Below are positions 49,365 to 59,880 of a DNA stretch of 64,000 nucleotides, piece after piece; the first letter of the stretch is position 1; each line of letters starts with the position of its first letter. The DNA is taken from assembly GCF_027118995.1 (NCBI RefSeq), contig NZ_CP098242.1, forward strand, positions 2,209,001 to 2,273,000. The letters are read 5' to 3'. The notes beneath the pieces are model-generated. The model ran no database searches. It worked only from the letters and a program-made list of their open reading frames with translations, and was not told the origin of the DNA. This DNA is from Oxalobacter vibrioformis. Its GTDB lineage: Bacteria > Pseudomonadota > Gammaproteobacteria > Burkholderiales > Burkholderiaceae_D. The translations under genes and the position numbers were made by a program.

Positions 49365-50272
49365 ATGTCTGTAAGAAGTATGACAGGTTATGCAAGCACC
49401 TCGACCGAAACCGCTGCCGGATTGCTGACAATTGAAGTCAAGAGTGTGAATTCGCGCTATCTTGACCTGCAGTTTCGCATGAGCGATGAGCTGCGGGTTT
49501 TTGAGCCGCTTTTGCGCGAAGCGGTGATACAGCAGGTCTCGCGGGGAAAAATCGAGTGCCGCCTGACATTGGCCCGTGAAAAAAAGGCCAGCCTCTCTTA
49601 TGCGCTCAACAATGCGTTGCTGGGTGAGCTTGCCCAGCTTCAGGAAGAAGCGCAAAAGCTGTTTCCGCAGGCAGCACCTCTTTCTGTCAATGAGCTGCTT
49701 CGCTGGCCGGGGGTCATTGAGGAAGCGGATGTTGAACAGGAAACCCTGCAAAAGCAGGTGGTATCCGCCATGTCATCTGCTGTTGATTCGTTTGCATCTG
49801 CGCGTGACAGGGAAGGCAGTGCCCTGACCGCAACGCTTCTTGAGAAAGTCGATGGCATGGAAGCCATTGTCCAGAAAGTCACGCCGCTTATTCCGCAGAT
49901 TCTCCTGCAGTTCCAGGAGAAATCCATGGAGCGCATGCAGGAAGCGCTTGGCCTGGCACCAACCAGTTCAGGGCATTCTGTTGTTTCGGAGCAGGATGCC
50001 TACGAGCGTATCCGCCAGGAAGTGCTGATCTATGGCACAAAAATTGACGTTGCTGAAGAACTTTCCAGGATGGCTATCCATCTGGAAGAAACGCGCAATA
50101 TCCTGAAAAAGGGGGGCCTGTCGGCAAGCGGCTGGATTTTATGCTTCAGGAATTGAATCGCGAGGCCAATACGCTCGGCTCCAAGGCGACGGTGCGGGAG
50201 GTATCCGACGCTTCCATTGATCTGAAGCTGCTTATCGAGCAGATGCGCGAGCAGGTCCAGAATCTGGAATAG
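49365..50272 (+). CDS. YicC-family endoribonuclease, apparent C-terminal frameshift
   Basis: The frame begins MSVRSMTGYASTSTETAAGL and IEVKSVNSRYLDLQFRM, the YicC start, and keeps the DUF1732 region (EELSRMAIHLEETRNILKKG). It then falls out of frame at the G6 run (50111-50116) and stops at 50156. The normal ending, VGKRLDFMLQELNREANTLG then SKATVREVSDASIDLKLLIE, follows in the next frame to 50272. One more G would restore it. E. coli YicC is a ribonuclease. Because the ending is conserved, the change would probably inactivate it. Confidence 0.85.
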
Positions 50273-50276
50273 AACC

Positions 50277-50296
50277 AGGGCGTGTCAACACGTCCT
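50277..50296. repeat. AGGGCGTG-type palindrome, copy 2
   Basis: AGGGCGTGTCAACACGTCCT, a near-palindrome differing from the copy at 20384-20403 in two positions. It lies between the ends of two convergent genes. Confidence 0.6.
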
Positions 50297-51191
50297 ATTT
50301 GGCCAGATTCATTTTCTGAATGCCTTTCTGCATGCGCTGGTATTCATCTCTTTTCATGCCCAGGTAGTCTTTTTTGCTGATTTCATGCAGTTGCGGATAG
50401 CGTTCGGTTGCGTCAAACCAGGAGGAGAGTCGTTTTTCAAGCTGCTGGTTTCCAGGAGCGTCCAGGTAAGCCGTGATGGCCAGGTAATAGCGCAGGGTAT
50501 TGCGCTCGATAACGCCAGCCATGCCGGAGGCGTACTCGGGGCTGCCGTCGCTTTTTTTACCGACGATGCTTAACCCTTCCTTGTCGCTGCCGATGGTTGA
50601 GAGGTAGGTTTTCATGGCCAGGCTGGCAACGGTGCCGTAGTGATAGCCATAGTCCACGCGAATAAAACTCTGCGTTGTATTCAGCGGGATGGCTTCCATC
50701 GTGATGTTGTAATTTGACGTGCCGTATGGCCCTTCTGCTGCGGTCATGGCGATTTTCAGGTAATTGGAACGATCAGCGACCGGCTTGAACTGGTATTGCA
50801 TTTTCGTTGCCTCATCAAGCGATTGCGGTTTTTTTGTTCCGGCATAGATTTCGATGGTGTTGTCGTTGATGGCTTTGCAGTATTTGATATTCAAATGCAG
50901 GAAAAGCACTTCACACCAGCCGACAGGGTCCTGGAGATTTTTTCTGACGGCAGAAAAGGGCTGCTTAAGTGTACCGTAGACTTCACCGTTTATTTTGCTA
51001 TCACCCTGTGCGGAGTCCAGCCATATCGGGCTTTTGTAAGGGCTGTTTTCCAGTTGGGGTTTCAGGCGGGTGTATGCTGCCTGCATGGATGCTGCCGAGC
51101 CTGTATTCTGCGCGCGCGCGCCAAGTATTATCCCTGTGATGGTAAAGAGTAAAAAACCAAGCATCAGCCTGGTGAGGAAGTGGTTTTTCAT
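50295..51191 (-). CDS. Hypothetical secreted protein
   Basis: This 298-residue protein has a signal peptide (MKNHFLTRLMLGFLLFTITG, cleavage near ARA-QN). The mature part begins with helices and a GEVYGTLKQPFSAVRKNLQD segment, then a region (YNITMEAIPLNTTQSFIRVD) that looks like a START-like or lipid-binding beta sheet. The tail is basic and helical. I recall similar exported proteins in Burkholderiales without a known role. No operon partner; divergent from galE. Confidence 0.7.
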   Translation of the reverse strand: MKNHFLTRLMLGFLLFTITGIILGARAQNTGSAASMQAAYTRLKPQLENSPYKSPIWLDSAQGDSKINGEVYGTLKQPFSAVRKNLQDPVGWCEVLFLHLNIKYCKAINDNTIEIYAGTKKPQSLDEATKMQYQFKPVADRSNYLKIAMTAAEGPYGTSNYNITMEAIPLNTTQSFIRVDYGYHYGTVASLAMKTYLSTIGSDKEGLSIVGKKSDGSPEYASGMAGVIERNTLRYYLAITAYLDAPGNQQLEKRLSSWFDATERYPQLHEISKKDYLGMKRDEYQRMQKGIQKMNLAK

Positions 51192-51404
51192 AGCGTTTCC
51201 CCGGTTAGAGAGTAAAGGGTTTCAGAGGAAATCTTTATGTTATGCAGCGAAGATAAACGCCTGATGCGATAGCGCAAAAAAAACGGAAAACCAATAAGCG
51301 TATTATCATAAAACTGACAGTTTTTCGCAGGTTATAATGGTAAAACTTTCCGGGTTTGCCTCATCCCGACTCAGGGCTGAGGCATAAAAAATAGAACAGT
51401 ATCC

Positions 51405-52415
51405 ATGATTCTTGTTACAGGCGCCTGCGGCTATATCGGCTCACATACCTGCATTGAGTTGCTGGAAAGGGGCTATCCGGTTTTAGCCATCGATAATTAC
51501 GCCAACAGTTCGCGTGAAGCGTTGTTTCGTGTCGAGGAAATCACTGACAAAGGGGTTGCCTTTCATCAATGCGACATACGCGACCGGATGCTGTTGAACC
51601 GGATATTTTCAGACTATTCCATTGATGGCGTTATTCATTTTGCCGGTATCAAGGCTTCCGGCGAATATCTTTCAGAGCCGCTTCGCTATTTCAGCGTGAA
51701 TGTCGGCGGGACGGTGACCCTGATGCAGGCGCTTTCTGATGCAGGCGTCAAACATATGCTCTACAGCTCATCGGCCAATATGTACGGACAGGCGGAAAGT
51801 GCGCCGGTGTCAGAGTCCGCCCGGCTCTCAGCGGCCAATCCTTATGGCCGCTCCAAGCTGATGGCAGAGGTGATTCTCGCTGATCTGGTGCGTGCTGATC
51901 CCAACTGGTCCATTGGCGTTTTGCGTTATTTCAATCCGGCAGGCGCCCATCCAAGCGGCCGTATCGGGGAAGATCCCAAGGACATTCCGAACAACATCAT
52001 GTTTTATGCGGCGCAGGTTGCCGCAGGCGAGCTGGACAAACTGACGATATTTGGCGATGACTATCCGACCGAAGACGGCACACAGGTCAGTGATTATCTG
52101 CATGTGATGGATCTGGCCAGAGGGCATGTGGATGCGCTGGCTTATCTTTTTACGCAGGGAAAAGGGTTTACCGTCAATCTGGGAAGTGGAAAAGGGTATA
52201 GCGTGCTGGAGATCATCCGTGCGTTTGAACGGGTAACGGGACTTCCGATTCCCTATGAGATCAAATCAAGAAAGGTGGCCGATACCCCGGTATGCATTGC
52301 CAATCCTTCTCTAGCCACGTCGCTTTTTGGCTGGAAGGCCGAACATACTTTGGATGAGATGTGTACCGATTACTGGCGGTGGGTTACCATGAACCCGAAT
52401 GGCTATAAGGAATAA
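51405..52415 (+). CDS. galE: UDP-glucose 4-epimerase
   Basis: This 336-residue short-chain-dehydrogenase-type epimerase interconverts UDP-glucose and UDP-galactose. The NAD-binding loop is GACGYIGSHT at the start. The catalytic Ser is in YSSSANMYG (normally SSSATVYG) and the Tyr-Lys pair is in NPYGRSKLMAE. RYFNPAGAHPSGRIGEDP is the substrate-binding segment. Length and order are normal. It supplies sugars for lipopolysaccharide and polysaccharide. The Ala-Asn-Met change near the Ser is mild. Confidence 0.92.
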   Translation: MILVTGACGYIGSHTCIELLERGYPVLAIDNYANSSREALFRVEEITDKGVAFHQCDIRDRMLLNRIFSDYSIDGVIHFAGIKASGEYLSEPLRYFSVNVGGTVTLMQALSDAGVKHMLYSSSANMYGQAESAPVSESARLSAANPYGRSKLMAEVILADLVRADPNWSIGVLRYFNPAGAHPSGRIGEDPKDIPNNIMFYAAQVAAGELDKLTIFGDDYPTEDGTQVSDYLHVMDLARGHVDALAYLFTQGKGFTVNLGSGKGYSVLEIIRAFERVTGLPIPYEIKSRKVADTPVCIANPSLATSLFGWKAEHTLDEMCTDYWRWVTMNPNGYKE

Positions 52416-52779
52416 AATTTGCCCTGTCAGCTTTTGATGCGCTGTCCAGAGTGAATTAAGATGATTTTTGGCAAAAAAAGATCGTTGCTTCCCTGTGGTA
52501 AACAGGAACGACAATTAACATTCACAAGTGTATAATTTCTTCGCAGTGAGAAGCCTTTTCGCAACGGTGTTCTGTTTGCCATAACACCAGCGTCCTGCAA
52601 AGTGACAAGACAGGATCAGGCGGATGTACGGGTTGTTGTTTATGCTTTTTGCCGGGATGTTTTCATACGCCTGGTGACGGGTTTGTTTTCCATTCGTTTT
52701 TTGCTGACTGTTTCCGGTTTGAGACGATGTGCGATATAGCTGGGGAACTGGCAGAAACAGGAAAGATCAGGTGACATCA
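52416..52779. promoter_or_regulatory. Leader and promoter region of sucA operon
   Basis: ACGACA (52508-52513), 17-base spacer, TATAAT (52531-52536) would start a leader of about 240 bases before sucA. No open frame or known riboswitch is visible in the leader. Confidence 0.5.
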
Positions 52780-55632
52780 ATGAAGCAGGATTACGGAAAA
52801 AATACCTACCTGTTTGCAGGAAACGCCCCCTACGTCGAGGAGCTTTACGAAGCCTACCTTGACAACCCGGGCTCTGTTCCTGAGAACTGGCGCAATTATT
52901 TCAATTCCATGCAGAATGTCCCCGCTGTTGATGGCAGCGGTCGTTCGGATGTGAGGCATAGTCCTATTATCACCGCGTTTTCCGAACGGGCCAGGCAGCC
53001 CTATCGCGCGCTGCAGCCTTCCACCAGCGCCGAGCTGGAAAGAAAGCGGATTGCTGCGCAGCAGATGACGGCTGCCTATCGTTTTCAGGGATCGCTCTGG
53101 GCAAATCTTGATCCGCTCCAGCGGCGTGAGCGGCCCCATATCCCCGAGCTGGACCCGGCGTTTTACGGATTTACGGATGCCGATATGGATCTGGCATTCA
53201 ATATCAGCAATACCTATTTTGGCCCAGAAACGGCATCGCTTCGCAATCTGTTGCAGATGCTGAGAAACACTTACTGCCGGACGATCGGTGCCGAATTCAT
53301 GTACATCAGTGATCCTGCACAGAAACGCTGGATGCAGGAAAGGCTGGAATCTATTCAGGCCACACCGGATTTTTCTCCCAGGAAGAAACGCCGCATTTTA
53401 GAGCGCCTGACTTCTGCAGAAGGCATGGAACGCTACCTGCATACCCGTTATGTCGGGCAGCGCCGTTTTTCACTCGAAGGCAGCGAGAGCTTCATCGTTG
53501 CACTGGATGAAGCGATTCAGCGCGCCGGTGAGCGGGGTATCCAGGAGATCGTACTGGGTATGGCCCATCGTGGTCGCCTGAATGTACTCGTCAATATCAT
53601 GGGCAAGATGCCCAATGATCTCTTTGCCGAATTCGAGGGAACGAAGGAAGTGGATGTGCGTTCCGGTGACGTGAAGTATCACCAGGGCTTTGTGCGCGAT
53701 ATTTCCACACCGGGCGGCCCGGTTCATCTTTCCCTGGCTTTCAATCCGTCCCATCTTGAGATTGTCAATCCGGTGGTGGAAGGGTCTGCCAAGGCACGCA
53801 TGAAGCATCGCAATGACGAGGATGGCTCACAGGTTCTGCCGATTCTCGTTCATGGGGATGCTTCGTTTGTCGGTCAGGGTGTAGTGATGGAAACGCTGAA
53901 TCTGGCCCAGACAAGAGGGTACAGCACCGGGGGCACGCTGCATATTGTGATTAACAACCAGATCGGTTTTACGACGTCTGACCCGCGAGATTCCCGTTCG
54001 ACACTGTACTGTACGGATGTGGTGAAAATGATTGAGGCGCCTGTACTCCATGTGAATGGCGATGACCCGGAAGGGGTGGCGCTTGCCATGCAGATTGCGC
54101 TCGATTTCCGTATGGAATTCAGGAAAGATGTCGTCGTTGATGTGGTGTGCTACAGAAAGCTTGGCCATAACGAGCAGGATACGCCTTCCATGACACAGCC
54201 GCTGATGTACAAGAAAGTGGAAAACCATCCCGGGGTGCGGCATATTTACGTGGAAAAACTCGTTTCGCAGGGTGTGACAACAGAAGCGGTTGCCAGCGGC
54301 ATGATGGCGGAATACAAGAACCGGATGGATGCCGGTGAGCCGGTGATTGACCCGGTTTTCTCCAATGCGATAAGCAAGTCAGGCTCGGAATGGCATCCTT
54401 ATCTCCAGACACCAGGAAAGACACGGGTTGATACGGCGCTGCCGGCGGAAGAGCTGAAGCGGCTGGCAGAGCGTATTACCACGGTGCCGAAAGATTTCAA
54501 GGTGCACCCGCTGGTGGAAAGGGTGCTGCATGACCGCCTGGCGATGGGGCGGGGCGAGGAAATGGTTGACTGGGGAATGGGTGAGCATCTGGCTTTTGCC
54601 TCGCTGTTGGCTGCCGGTTTTCCTGTCAGGCTCTCGGGCCAGGATTCAGGGCGGGGGACTTTTGTGCACCGTCACGCCGTGCTCCATGACCAGAACCGGG
54701 AACGCTGGGATGCCGGTACCTATATCCCGTTACAGCATGTTTCAGACGATCAGGCCGATTTTACGGTGATTGATTCCGTCCTCTCGGAAGAAGCCGTTTT
54801 GGGGTTTGAATACGGCTACTCGACAGCGGCACCCAATACACTCACGATATGGGAAGCGCAGTTTGGTGATTTTGCCAACGGGGCGCAGGTGGTGATTGAC
54901 CAGTTCATCACGTCCGGTGAGGCCAAGTGGGGCAGGTCTTCCGGTCTTGTGATGATGCTGCCGCATGGCTATGAAGGGCAGGGGCCTGAGCATTCTTCTG
55001 CCCGGCTGGAGCGTTATCTGCAGCTGTGTGCCGAGGATAATATCCAGGTGGTGCAGCCTTCCTGCGCGTCACAGATATTTCATGTATTGCGCAGGCAGAT
55101 GCTCCGGATGTACAGAAAGCCGCTGATTATCATGACGCCAAAGTCTCTCTTGCGTAACAAGGATGCCTCATCCCATATTGATGAACTGGCAAAGGGTGAG
55201 TTTCGCCCGTTGATTGGTGAGGTGGACAGCAACGTCAAGAGAAATACGGTTGAGCGTGTGCTGGTCTGTTCGGGCAAGGTGTATTACGACCTGGTCAATG
55301 AACGTCAAAAACGTGAAAAATGGGATACGGCCATTATTCGCATGGAGGAACTCTATCCTTTCCCGCACGAGTTGTTTGCGCGGGCCATAAAGGGGTTTTC
55401 AAGCTGTACAGAGGTGATGTGGGTTCAGGATGAGCCGCAAAACCAGGGCGCCTGGCTGCAGATACATCCCAATCTGCTGGCAGGCATGCAAATGGGGCAG
55501 AAGCTGTCTGTTGCCAGCAGGCCTGCCAGTTCTTCCCCGGCAGTAGGTTATCTGGATATGCATCTGGAGCAGCAGGAAGCGCTGCTTGATGCGGCATTTT
55601 CACGGATGAAAGGGTTGGTCATCATCCGCTGA
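52780..55632 (+). CDS. sucA: 2-oxoglutarate dehydrogenase E1 component
   Basis: This 950-residue thiamine-diphosphate enzyme decarboxylates 2-oxoglutarate and transfers the succinyl group to the E2 lipoyl arm in the TCA cycle. It begins with the E2-binding motif (YVEELYEAYLDNPGSVPENW) and has GMAHRGRLNVLVN, HLSLAFNPSHLEIVNPVVEG and YRKLGHNEQDTPSMTQPLMY. The C-terminal transketolase domain follows (GQDSGRGTFVHRHAVLHDQN). AGGTGA precedes the ATG at 52780. First gene of sucA-sucB-lpd. Confidence 0.96.
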   Translation: MKQDYGKNTYLFAGNAPYVEELYEAYLDNPGSVPENWRNYFNSMQNVPAVDGSGRSDVRHSPIITAFSERARQPYRALQPSTSAELERKRIAAQQMTAAYRFQGSLWANLDPLQRRERPHIPELDPAFYGFTDADMDLAFNISNTYFGPETASLRNLLQMLRNTYCRTIGAEFMYISDPAQKRWMQERLESIQATPDFSPRKKRRILERLTSAEGMERYLHTRYVGQRRFSLEGSESFIVALDEAIQRAGERGIQEIVLGMAHRGRLNVLVNIMGKMPNDLFAEFEGTKEVDVRSGDVKYHQGFVRDISTPGGPVHLSLAFNPSHLEIVNPVVEGSAKARMKHRNDEDGSQVLPILVHGDASFVGQGVVMETLNLAQTRGYSTGGTLHIVINNQIGFTTSDPRDSRSTLYCTDVVKMIEAPVLHVNGDDPEGVALAMQIALDFRMEFRKDVVVDVVCYRKLGHNEQDTPSMTQPLMYKKVENHPGVRHIYVEKLVSQGVTTEAVASGMMAEYKNRMDAGEPVIDPVFSNAISKSGSEWHPYLQTPGKTRVDTALPAEELKRLAERITTVPKDFKVHPLVERVLHDRLAMGRGEEMVDWGMGEHLAFASLLAAGFPVRLSGQDSGRGTFVHRHAVLHDQNRERWDAGTYIPLQHVSDDQADFTVIDSVLSEEAVLGFEYGYSTAAPNTLTIWEAQFGDFANGAQVVIDQFITSGEAKWGRSSGLVMMLPHGYEGQGPEHSSARLERYLQLCAEDNIQVVQPSCASQIFHVLRRQMLRMYRKPLIIMTPKSLLRNKDASSHIDELAKGEFRPLIGEVDSNVKRNTVERVLVCSGKVYYDLVNERQKREKWDTAIIRMEELYPFPHELFARAIKGFSSCTEVMWVQDEPQNQGAWLQIHPNLLAGMQMGQKLSVASRPASSSPAVGYLDMHLEQQEALLDAAFSRMKGLVIIR

Positions 55633-55679
55633 TGCCTGTTTTCGTTTGCTGTACTTATCTAATTTAGTGGAGAAGCGCT

Positions 55680-57029
55680 ATGGCTATTCTTGAGGTTAAG
55701 GTCCCGCAGTTGTCCGAATCGGTTTCGGAAGCTGCTTTGCTCACCTGGCGTAAAAAAGTCGGTGATGCGGTAGTGCAGGACGAAAATCTGGTCGATATTG
55801 AAACAGATAAGGTGGTACTTGAATTGCCCAGTCCCGGCGCAGGGGTCCTGACGGAAATACTCAAGGAGGCCGGTGCGATGGTAAAAGCGGGAGAAGTCAT
55901 TGCCCGGATTGATACGGACGCCGTTGGAAACGAGCCGGTAAAGAAGGGCAAAAAAGGAAAAGCGGCCAAAGAGGCGCCAGCTCCGGCACCTGCCGCTCCG
56001 GCTGCTGCGACAACATCCGTGCCGGTTTCGCCGCCGCCTTCAGCGCCGCCTCAAGCGGCAGCGCCTGCTGTGCCACCGTCATCTTATGATGAGTCATCCC
56101 ATCCGGCCGGTATTGTCATGCCTGCGGCGGCCCGCCTGATGGCTGAGAATGATCTGGGGTACAACGATGTGACCGGTACCGGGAAAGACGGACGTATCCT
56201 GAAGGAAGATGTCCTGCGTGCGATGGAAATCGGGCCGGATGTGGGACGTCTTGCTTCTTCACCGCCTTCCTTGCAGTCTGTGCCGTATTCCCCGCCCTCC
56301 AGCTTTGTGCCGAATACCACCAGCAATAACCGTCCGGAAAACAGGGTGCCGATGAGTCGACTGCGCGCACGTATTGCAGAACGTCTTATCCAGTCACAGC
56401 TGACGAATGCCACATTGACGACGTTTAATGAAGTGAATATGCAGCCCGTGCTGGATATCCGTCGCAAGCTGGGCAGGGAGTTTGAGGAGGAGCATGGTGT
56501 CAGGCTGGGCCTGATGTCCTTTTTCATGAAGGCTGCCGTGGCTGCATTGAAAAAATTCCCCGTGGTGAATGCTTCCATCGATGGAAATGACATTGTCTAT
56601 CATGGCTATTTTGATATCGGTATTGCCATCAGTTCGCCGCGTGGTCTGGTGGTGCCCATCATGCGCGATGTGGACCTGATGTCTCTCGCGGATATTGAGA
56701 AGAAGATAGCGGAATTCAGTGTGAGGGCCAAAGAAGGGCAACTGACACTGGATGACCTGACCGGGGGGACCTTTTCGATTTCCAATGGTGGGGTTTTTGG
56801 CTCGATGATGTCGACTCCTATTGTGAATCCGCCGCAATCAGCGATTTTAGGTATCCATTCCACAAGGGAACGCCCGGTCGTGGAAAACGGGCAGATCGTT
56901 ATCCGGCCAATGAATTACCTGGCGCTGTCTTATGACCATCGCCTGATTGACGGTAGCGAAGCGGTACAGGCGCTGGTAACGATCAAGGAAAATCTGGAAG
57001 ATCCGTCACGTCTGCTTTTAGACCTTTAA
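55680..57029 (+). CDS. sucB: 2-oxoglutarate dehydrogenase E2 (dihydrolipoyl succinyltransferase)
   Basis: This 449-residue core subunit has one lipoyl domain with the modified Lys in [16 protein letters not shown] (Lys43). An Ala/Pro-rich flexible linker follows, then a peripheral-subunit-binding domain ([20 protein letters not shown]) and the catalytic domain with [16 protein letters not shown] holding the active His. It forms a 24-mer core. GTGGAGAAGCGC precedes the ATG. A second linker between the binding and catalytic domains is long and Pro/Ser-rich. Confidence 0.96.
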   Translation: MAILEVKVPQLSESVSEAALLTWRKKVGDAVVQDENLVDIETDKVVLELPSPGAGVLTEILKEAGAMVKAGEVIARIDTDAVGNEPVKKGKKGKAAKEAPAPAPAAPAAATTSVPVSPPPSAPPQAAAPAVPPSSYDESSHPAGIVMPAAARLMAENDLGYNDVTGTGKDGRILKEDVLRAMEIGPDVGRLASSPPSLQSVPYSPPSSFVPNTTSNNRPENRVPMSRLRARIAERLIQSQLTNATLTTFNEVNMQPVLDIRRKLGREFEEEHGVRLGLMSFFMKAAVAALKKFPVVNASIDGNDIVYHGYFDIGIAISSPRGLVVPIMRDVDLMSLADIEKKIAEFSVRAKEGQLTLDDLTGGTFSISNGGVFGSMMSTPIVNPPQSAILGIHSTRERPVVENGQIVIRPMNYLALSYDHRLIDGSEAVQALVTIKENLEDPSRLLLDL

Positions 57030-57058
57030 CGAACAAATGCAACCACAGGAGGGTTTGT

Positions 57059-58486
57059 ATGGGCATTCTTGTTGATGTCGGTGTCATTGGGGCAGGGCCT
57101 GGCGGGTATATTGCCGCCATCAGGGCCGCCCAGCTTGGCCTGTCGGTTGCCTGCATCGATGACTGGAAAAATGTCTCGAGCGGCCCTGCGCCAGGCGGAA
57201 CCTGCGTCAATGTCGGCTGTATTCCTTCCAAGGCGCTGCTGGAGTCTTCGGCCAACTTTGATATGGTCAAAAATGGTGCGGCTGCACATGGCATTGAGGT
57301 AAAGGGAGCGACACTGAACCTGAACCGCATGCTGGGCCGGAAGGATGACGTAGTGAAAAGAAGCAATGAAGGCATTCTTTTTCTTTTCAGGAAAAATGGT
57401 GTCAGCTTTTATCACGGCACGGCGTCTTTTGCCGGCACTTCAGAAGCCGGGTATGAACTGAAGGTGTCAGGCAAGGAAGAGCAGTTTCTGACATGCCGCC
57501 ATGTGATTATTGCTACCGGATCAACGCCCAGAAGTCTGCCGGATCTGGCATTTGATGAAAAACGCATTCTTTCCAATGCGGGGGCACTGGCAATGGAATC
57601 CGTGCCGAAGCGCCTGGGCATTATCGGGGCTGGTGTTATTGGCCTGGAGCTGGGGTCGGTCTGGCACAGGCTGGGCTCGAAAGTGACGCTTTTGGAGTCA
57701 CAGCCGACACTGCTCAGCATGGCTGACAGGCAGATAGCCGGTGAGGCGCTGAAATTCATGCGTGCCCAGGGGCTGACTATCCAGACAGGCGCGGCCATAC
57801 GGAATATAGATACGGCACAATCAAGTGTGACTGTGGAATACGATGATGCCAACGGCAGCGTGCAGCGTGCAACTTTTGATCGCCTCATTGTTGCCATTGG
57901 CAGGGTACCGCGTACGTCCGGTCTTGACGCTCACAATATTGGCCTGAAACTGGATGAGAGGGGGTTTATCGCAGTGGATGGCGAATGCAGGACAAACCTG
58001 CAGAATGTCTGGGCTATTGGTGACGTTGTCAGGGGACCAATGCTGGCGCACAAGGCTCAAGAGGAAGGTATTGCTGTGGCAGACCGGATTGCCGGAAAGT
58101 ATGGTCATGTGAATTATGCAACGATCCCCTCTATTGTTTATACTCATCCAGAGGTGGCATGGGCGGGGAAAACCGAGCAGGAACTGGAGGCAGAAGGGTG
58201 TGAATTTCGTGCGGGCACCTTTCCTTTTATGGCGAACGGGCGTGCAAGGGCGATGAATTCAACCGAAGGGTTCGTGAAAATCCTGGCCGATGCGCATACG
58301 GATGAAGTGCTTGGTGTGCACATGATCGGTCCGATGGTTTCCGAACTGATTGCCGAAGTCGTGCTGGCGATGTCTTTCAAGGCGTCTTCAGAAGATATTG
58401 CACAAGTGTGCCACGCACACCCCACGCTGTCAGAAGCGGTTCGGGAAGCGGCACTCGGGGTAAATGGCCGCCTGTTGAATTACTGA
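57059..58486 (+). CDS. lpdA: Dihydrolipoamide dehydrogenase
   Basis: This 475-residue FAD enzyme re-oxidises the lipoyl arm and makes NADH. It has the FAD-binding GAGPGGYIAAIRAAQLG, the redox disulfide GGTCVNVGCIPSK, the NAD-binding GAGVIGLELGSVWHRLGS, and the C-terminal HAHPTLSEAV with the catalytic His-Glu of the partner subunit. GGAGGGTT precedes the ATG. Third gene of the operon, as in many Burkholderiales. Confidence 0.96.
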   Translation: MGILVDVGVIGAGPGGYIAAIRAAQLGLSVACIDDWKNVSSGPAPGGTCVNVGCIPSKALLESSANFDMVKNGAAAHGIEVKGATLNLNRMLGRKDDVVKRSNEGILFLFRKNGVSFYHGTASFAGTSEAGYELKVSGKEEQFLTCRHVIIATGSTPRSLPDLAFDEKRILSNAGALAMESVPKRLGIIGAGVIGLELGSVWHRLGSKVTLLESQPTLLSMADRQIAGEALKFMRAQGLTIQTGAAIRNIDTAQSSVTVEYDDANGSVQRATFDRLIVAIGRVPRTSGLDAHNIGLKLDERGFIAVDGECRTNLQNVWAIGDVVRGPMLAHKAQEEGIAVADRIAGKYGHVNYATIPSIVYTHPEVAWAGKTEQELEAEGCEFRAGTFPFMANGRARAMNSTEGFVKILADAHTDEVLGVHMIGPMVSELIAEVVLAMSFKASSEDIAQVCHAHPTLSEAVREAALGVNGRLLNY

Positions 58487-58526
58487 GGCGGGACCATCCG
58501 GACAGAAAAAACAGATTGCTGCATTT

Positions 58527-59384
58527 ATGACGAAATTGATGATGGTTGTTTTCAGTGAGCGCGGATGGTTGCGCCGGTTTGTTTTTGCCGGCATGCTCTT
58601 GTTGCTTGGCGTAATGCAGGGGTGTGCACATACAGAAGAGGGTATTTCCCTGTCTCCCAGAGTGAAAGCGCTCATGGAGGAATTTCCTGCCGGCACAATC
58701 GATTCTGTTGAGGAAGCCGATGAAGTGCTGGATGCCGTCAATTACGAAAACAAGATGCTGGATTACCAGTTTGGCGTGGACATGGATGCCTGTACCCAAA
58801 GGTTTCTGGTCAACAACTGCTACGACGAGGCTCAGTTGCGTTTGAGGAAAGATCGTGCGGCATTGCGTCCGCTGTCAGTGGAAGCTGATCGTTTCAAGCG
58901 CAGTAACAAGGTTCGTTTGCGGGATGAAGCGCTGGTGGATGCCGAGCAGGAAGAATTGGGCAAGGCGCAGCAAAGAGAGGCATCCAGCCGCCGCTATGAG
59001 GAAAAGGAGGCGCGCTATCTTGAAGGGCAGGCGGCGTCAGGGGCAGATGAGCAGTCGGCAAAACGCCAGGCATCACGCGTGAAGTATGACGAAAAACAGG
59101 AACGTTATCTGGATATGAAAGCGGCTGATGAAGCATCACCTCCCAAAGTGGAAGATGGCGCTTATACAGTCGGAACGCCCAGCAAGCTGAAGCATCCGGA
59201 TACGACCTTGACACCTGAACAGCGCGCAAAAAATGTCCAGGATTATGAAGACAAACAGCTGGAAGCGGAAAAAAAGCAGGAGAGTGTTCAGCGCAGGACG
59301 GCCGAAACCCAGGCCAAAAGAGACAAACGTGCTGCTGATGCGGGCAAAGAGGTGAAAAGAAAGCAGAAAGAGGCCAAGGACTGA
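58527..59384 (+). CDS. Coiled-coil lipoprotein
   Basis: This 285-residue protein has a basic start, a hydrophobic signal and a lipobox GVMQGC (Cys at about residue 32), so it is predicted to be lipid-anchored in the envelope. The mature part is very charged and helical (EEKEARYLEGQAASGADEQS, EKQERYLDMKAADEAS, then Lys/Gln-rich repeats), a long coiled coil or disordered spacer. It lies 40 bases after lpdA and may be cotranscribed. Family unknown. Confidence 0.75.
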   Translation: MTKLMMVVFSERGWLRRFVFAGMLLLLGVMQGCAHTEEGISLSPRVKALMEEFPAGTIDSVEEADEVLDAVNYENKMLDYQFGVDMDACTQRFLVNNCYDEAQLRLRKDRAALRPLSVEADRFKRSNKVRLRDEALVDAEQEELGKAQQREASSRRYEEKEARYLEGQAASGADEQSAKRQASRVKYDEKQERYLDMKAADEASPPKVEDGAYTVGTPSKLKHPDTTLTPEQRAKNVQDYEDKQLEAEKKQESVQRRTAETQAKRDKRAADAGKEVKRKQKEAKD

Positions 59385-59406
59385 CAGCGACCATTACGGC
59401 GTTTTC

Positions 59407-59697
59407 TTACGGATTTTCCCGGTACAGCCTGTCAAGGACGCGTTCAAAGTCTTCTTCCAGCAGGGTAATAAAAGCGGCAAGTGCTTCGCAGTCATGTTGG
59501 TCAAGAGAAGCGTCCATACTGGCTGTGTGATGAAAGATAATGCGAAGTGTGCCGAGTGAGGCAATCAGAACGGACAGGCGATCAAGTCCCTGATAGGGGG
59601 AGTGCGCTTTTACTGACGTCAGCGAGTCAGACAGGTCTGATAGATCAGCAATGGCGGATTTGATTTTTTCTTCATCAAGCTGGGGCTGTTCATCCAT
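59407..59697 (-). CDS. Small hypothetical helical protein
   Basis: This 96-residue protein is all-helical and acidic (MDEQPQLDEEKIKSAIADLS, then FITLLEEDFERVLDRLYREN). I recognise no family. The start at 59697 is preferred for its family-like MDE opening, though no ribosome binding site is evident; 59706 is an alternative. It sits between two plus-strand genes, convergent with the lipoprotein gene. Function unknown. Confidence 0.55.
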   Translation of the reverse strand: MDEQPQLDEEKIKSAIADLSDLSDSLTSVKAHSPYQGLDRLSVLIASLGTLRIIFHHTASMDASLDQHDCEALAAFITLLEEDFERVLDRLYRENP

Positions 59698-59880
59698 TTT
59701 TATCATCCGGAGGAAATTTTTTTATAAACAGTAGACCGGACTCACGCGGGAAAGTTCCTGTATGACGGGTTTATTTGGCAAAACGTCTGTTGTGCTGTTG
59801 AATGTTTCATTGCAGAGTGAGGTAAAATCAGGTGGTATCAGAGAATATTGGCCAAATCAGGGTGAATGGGAAGGAAACGC

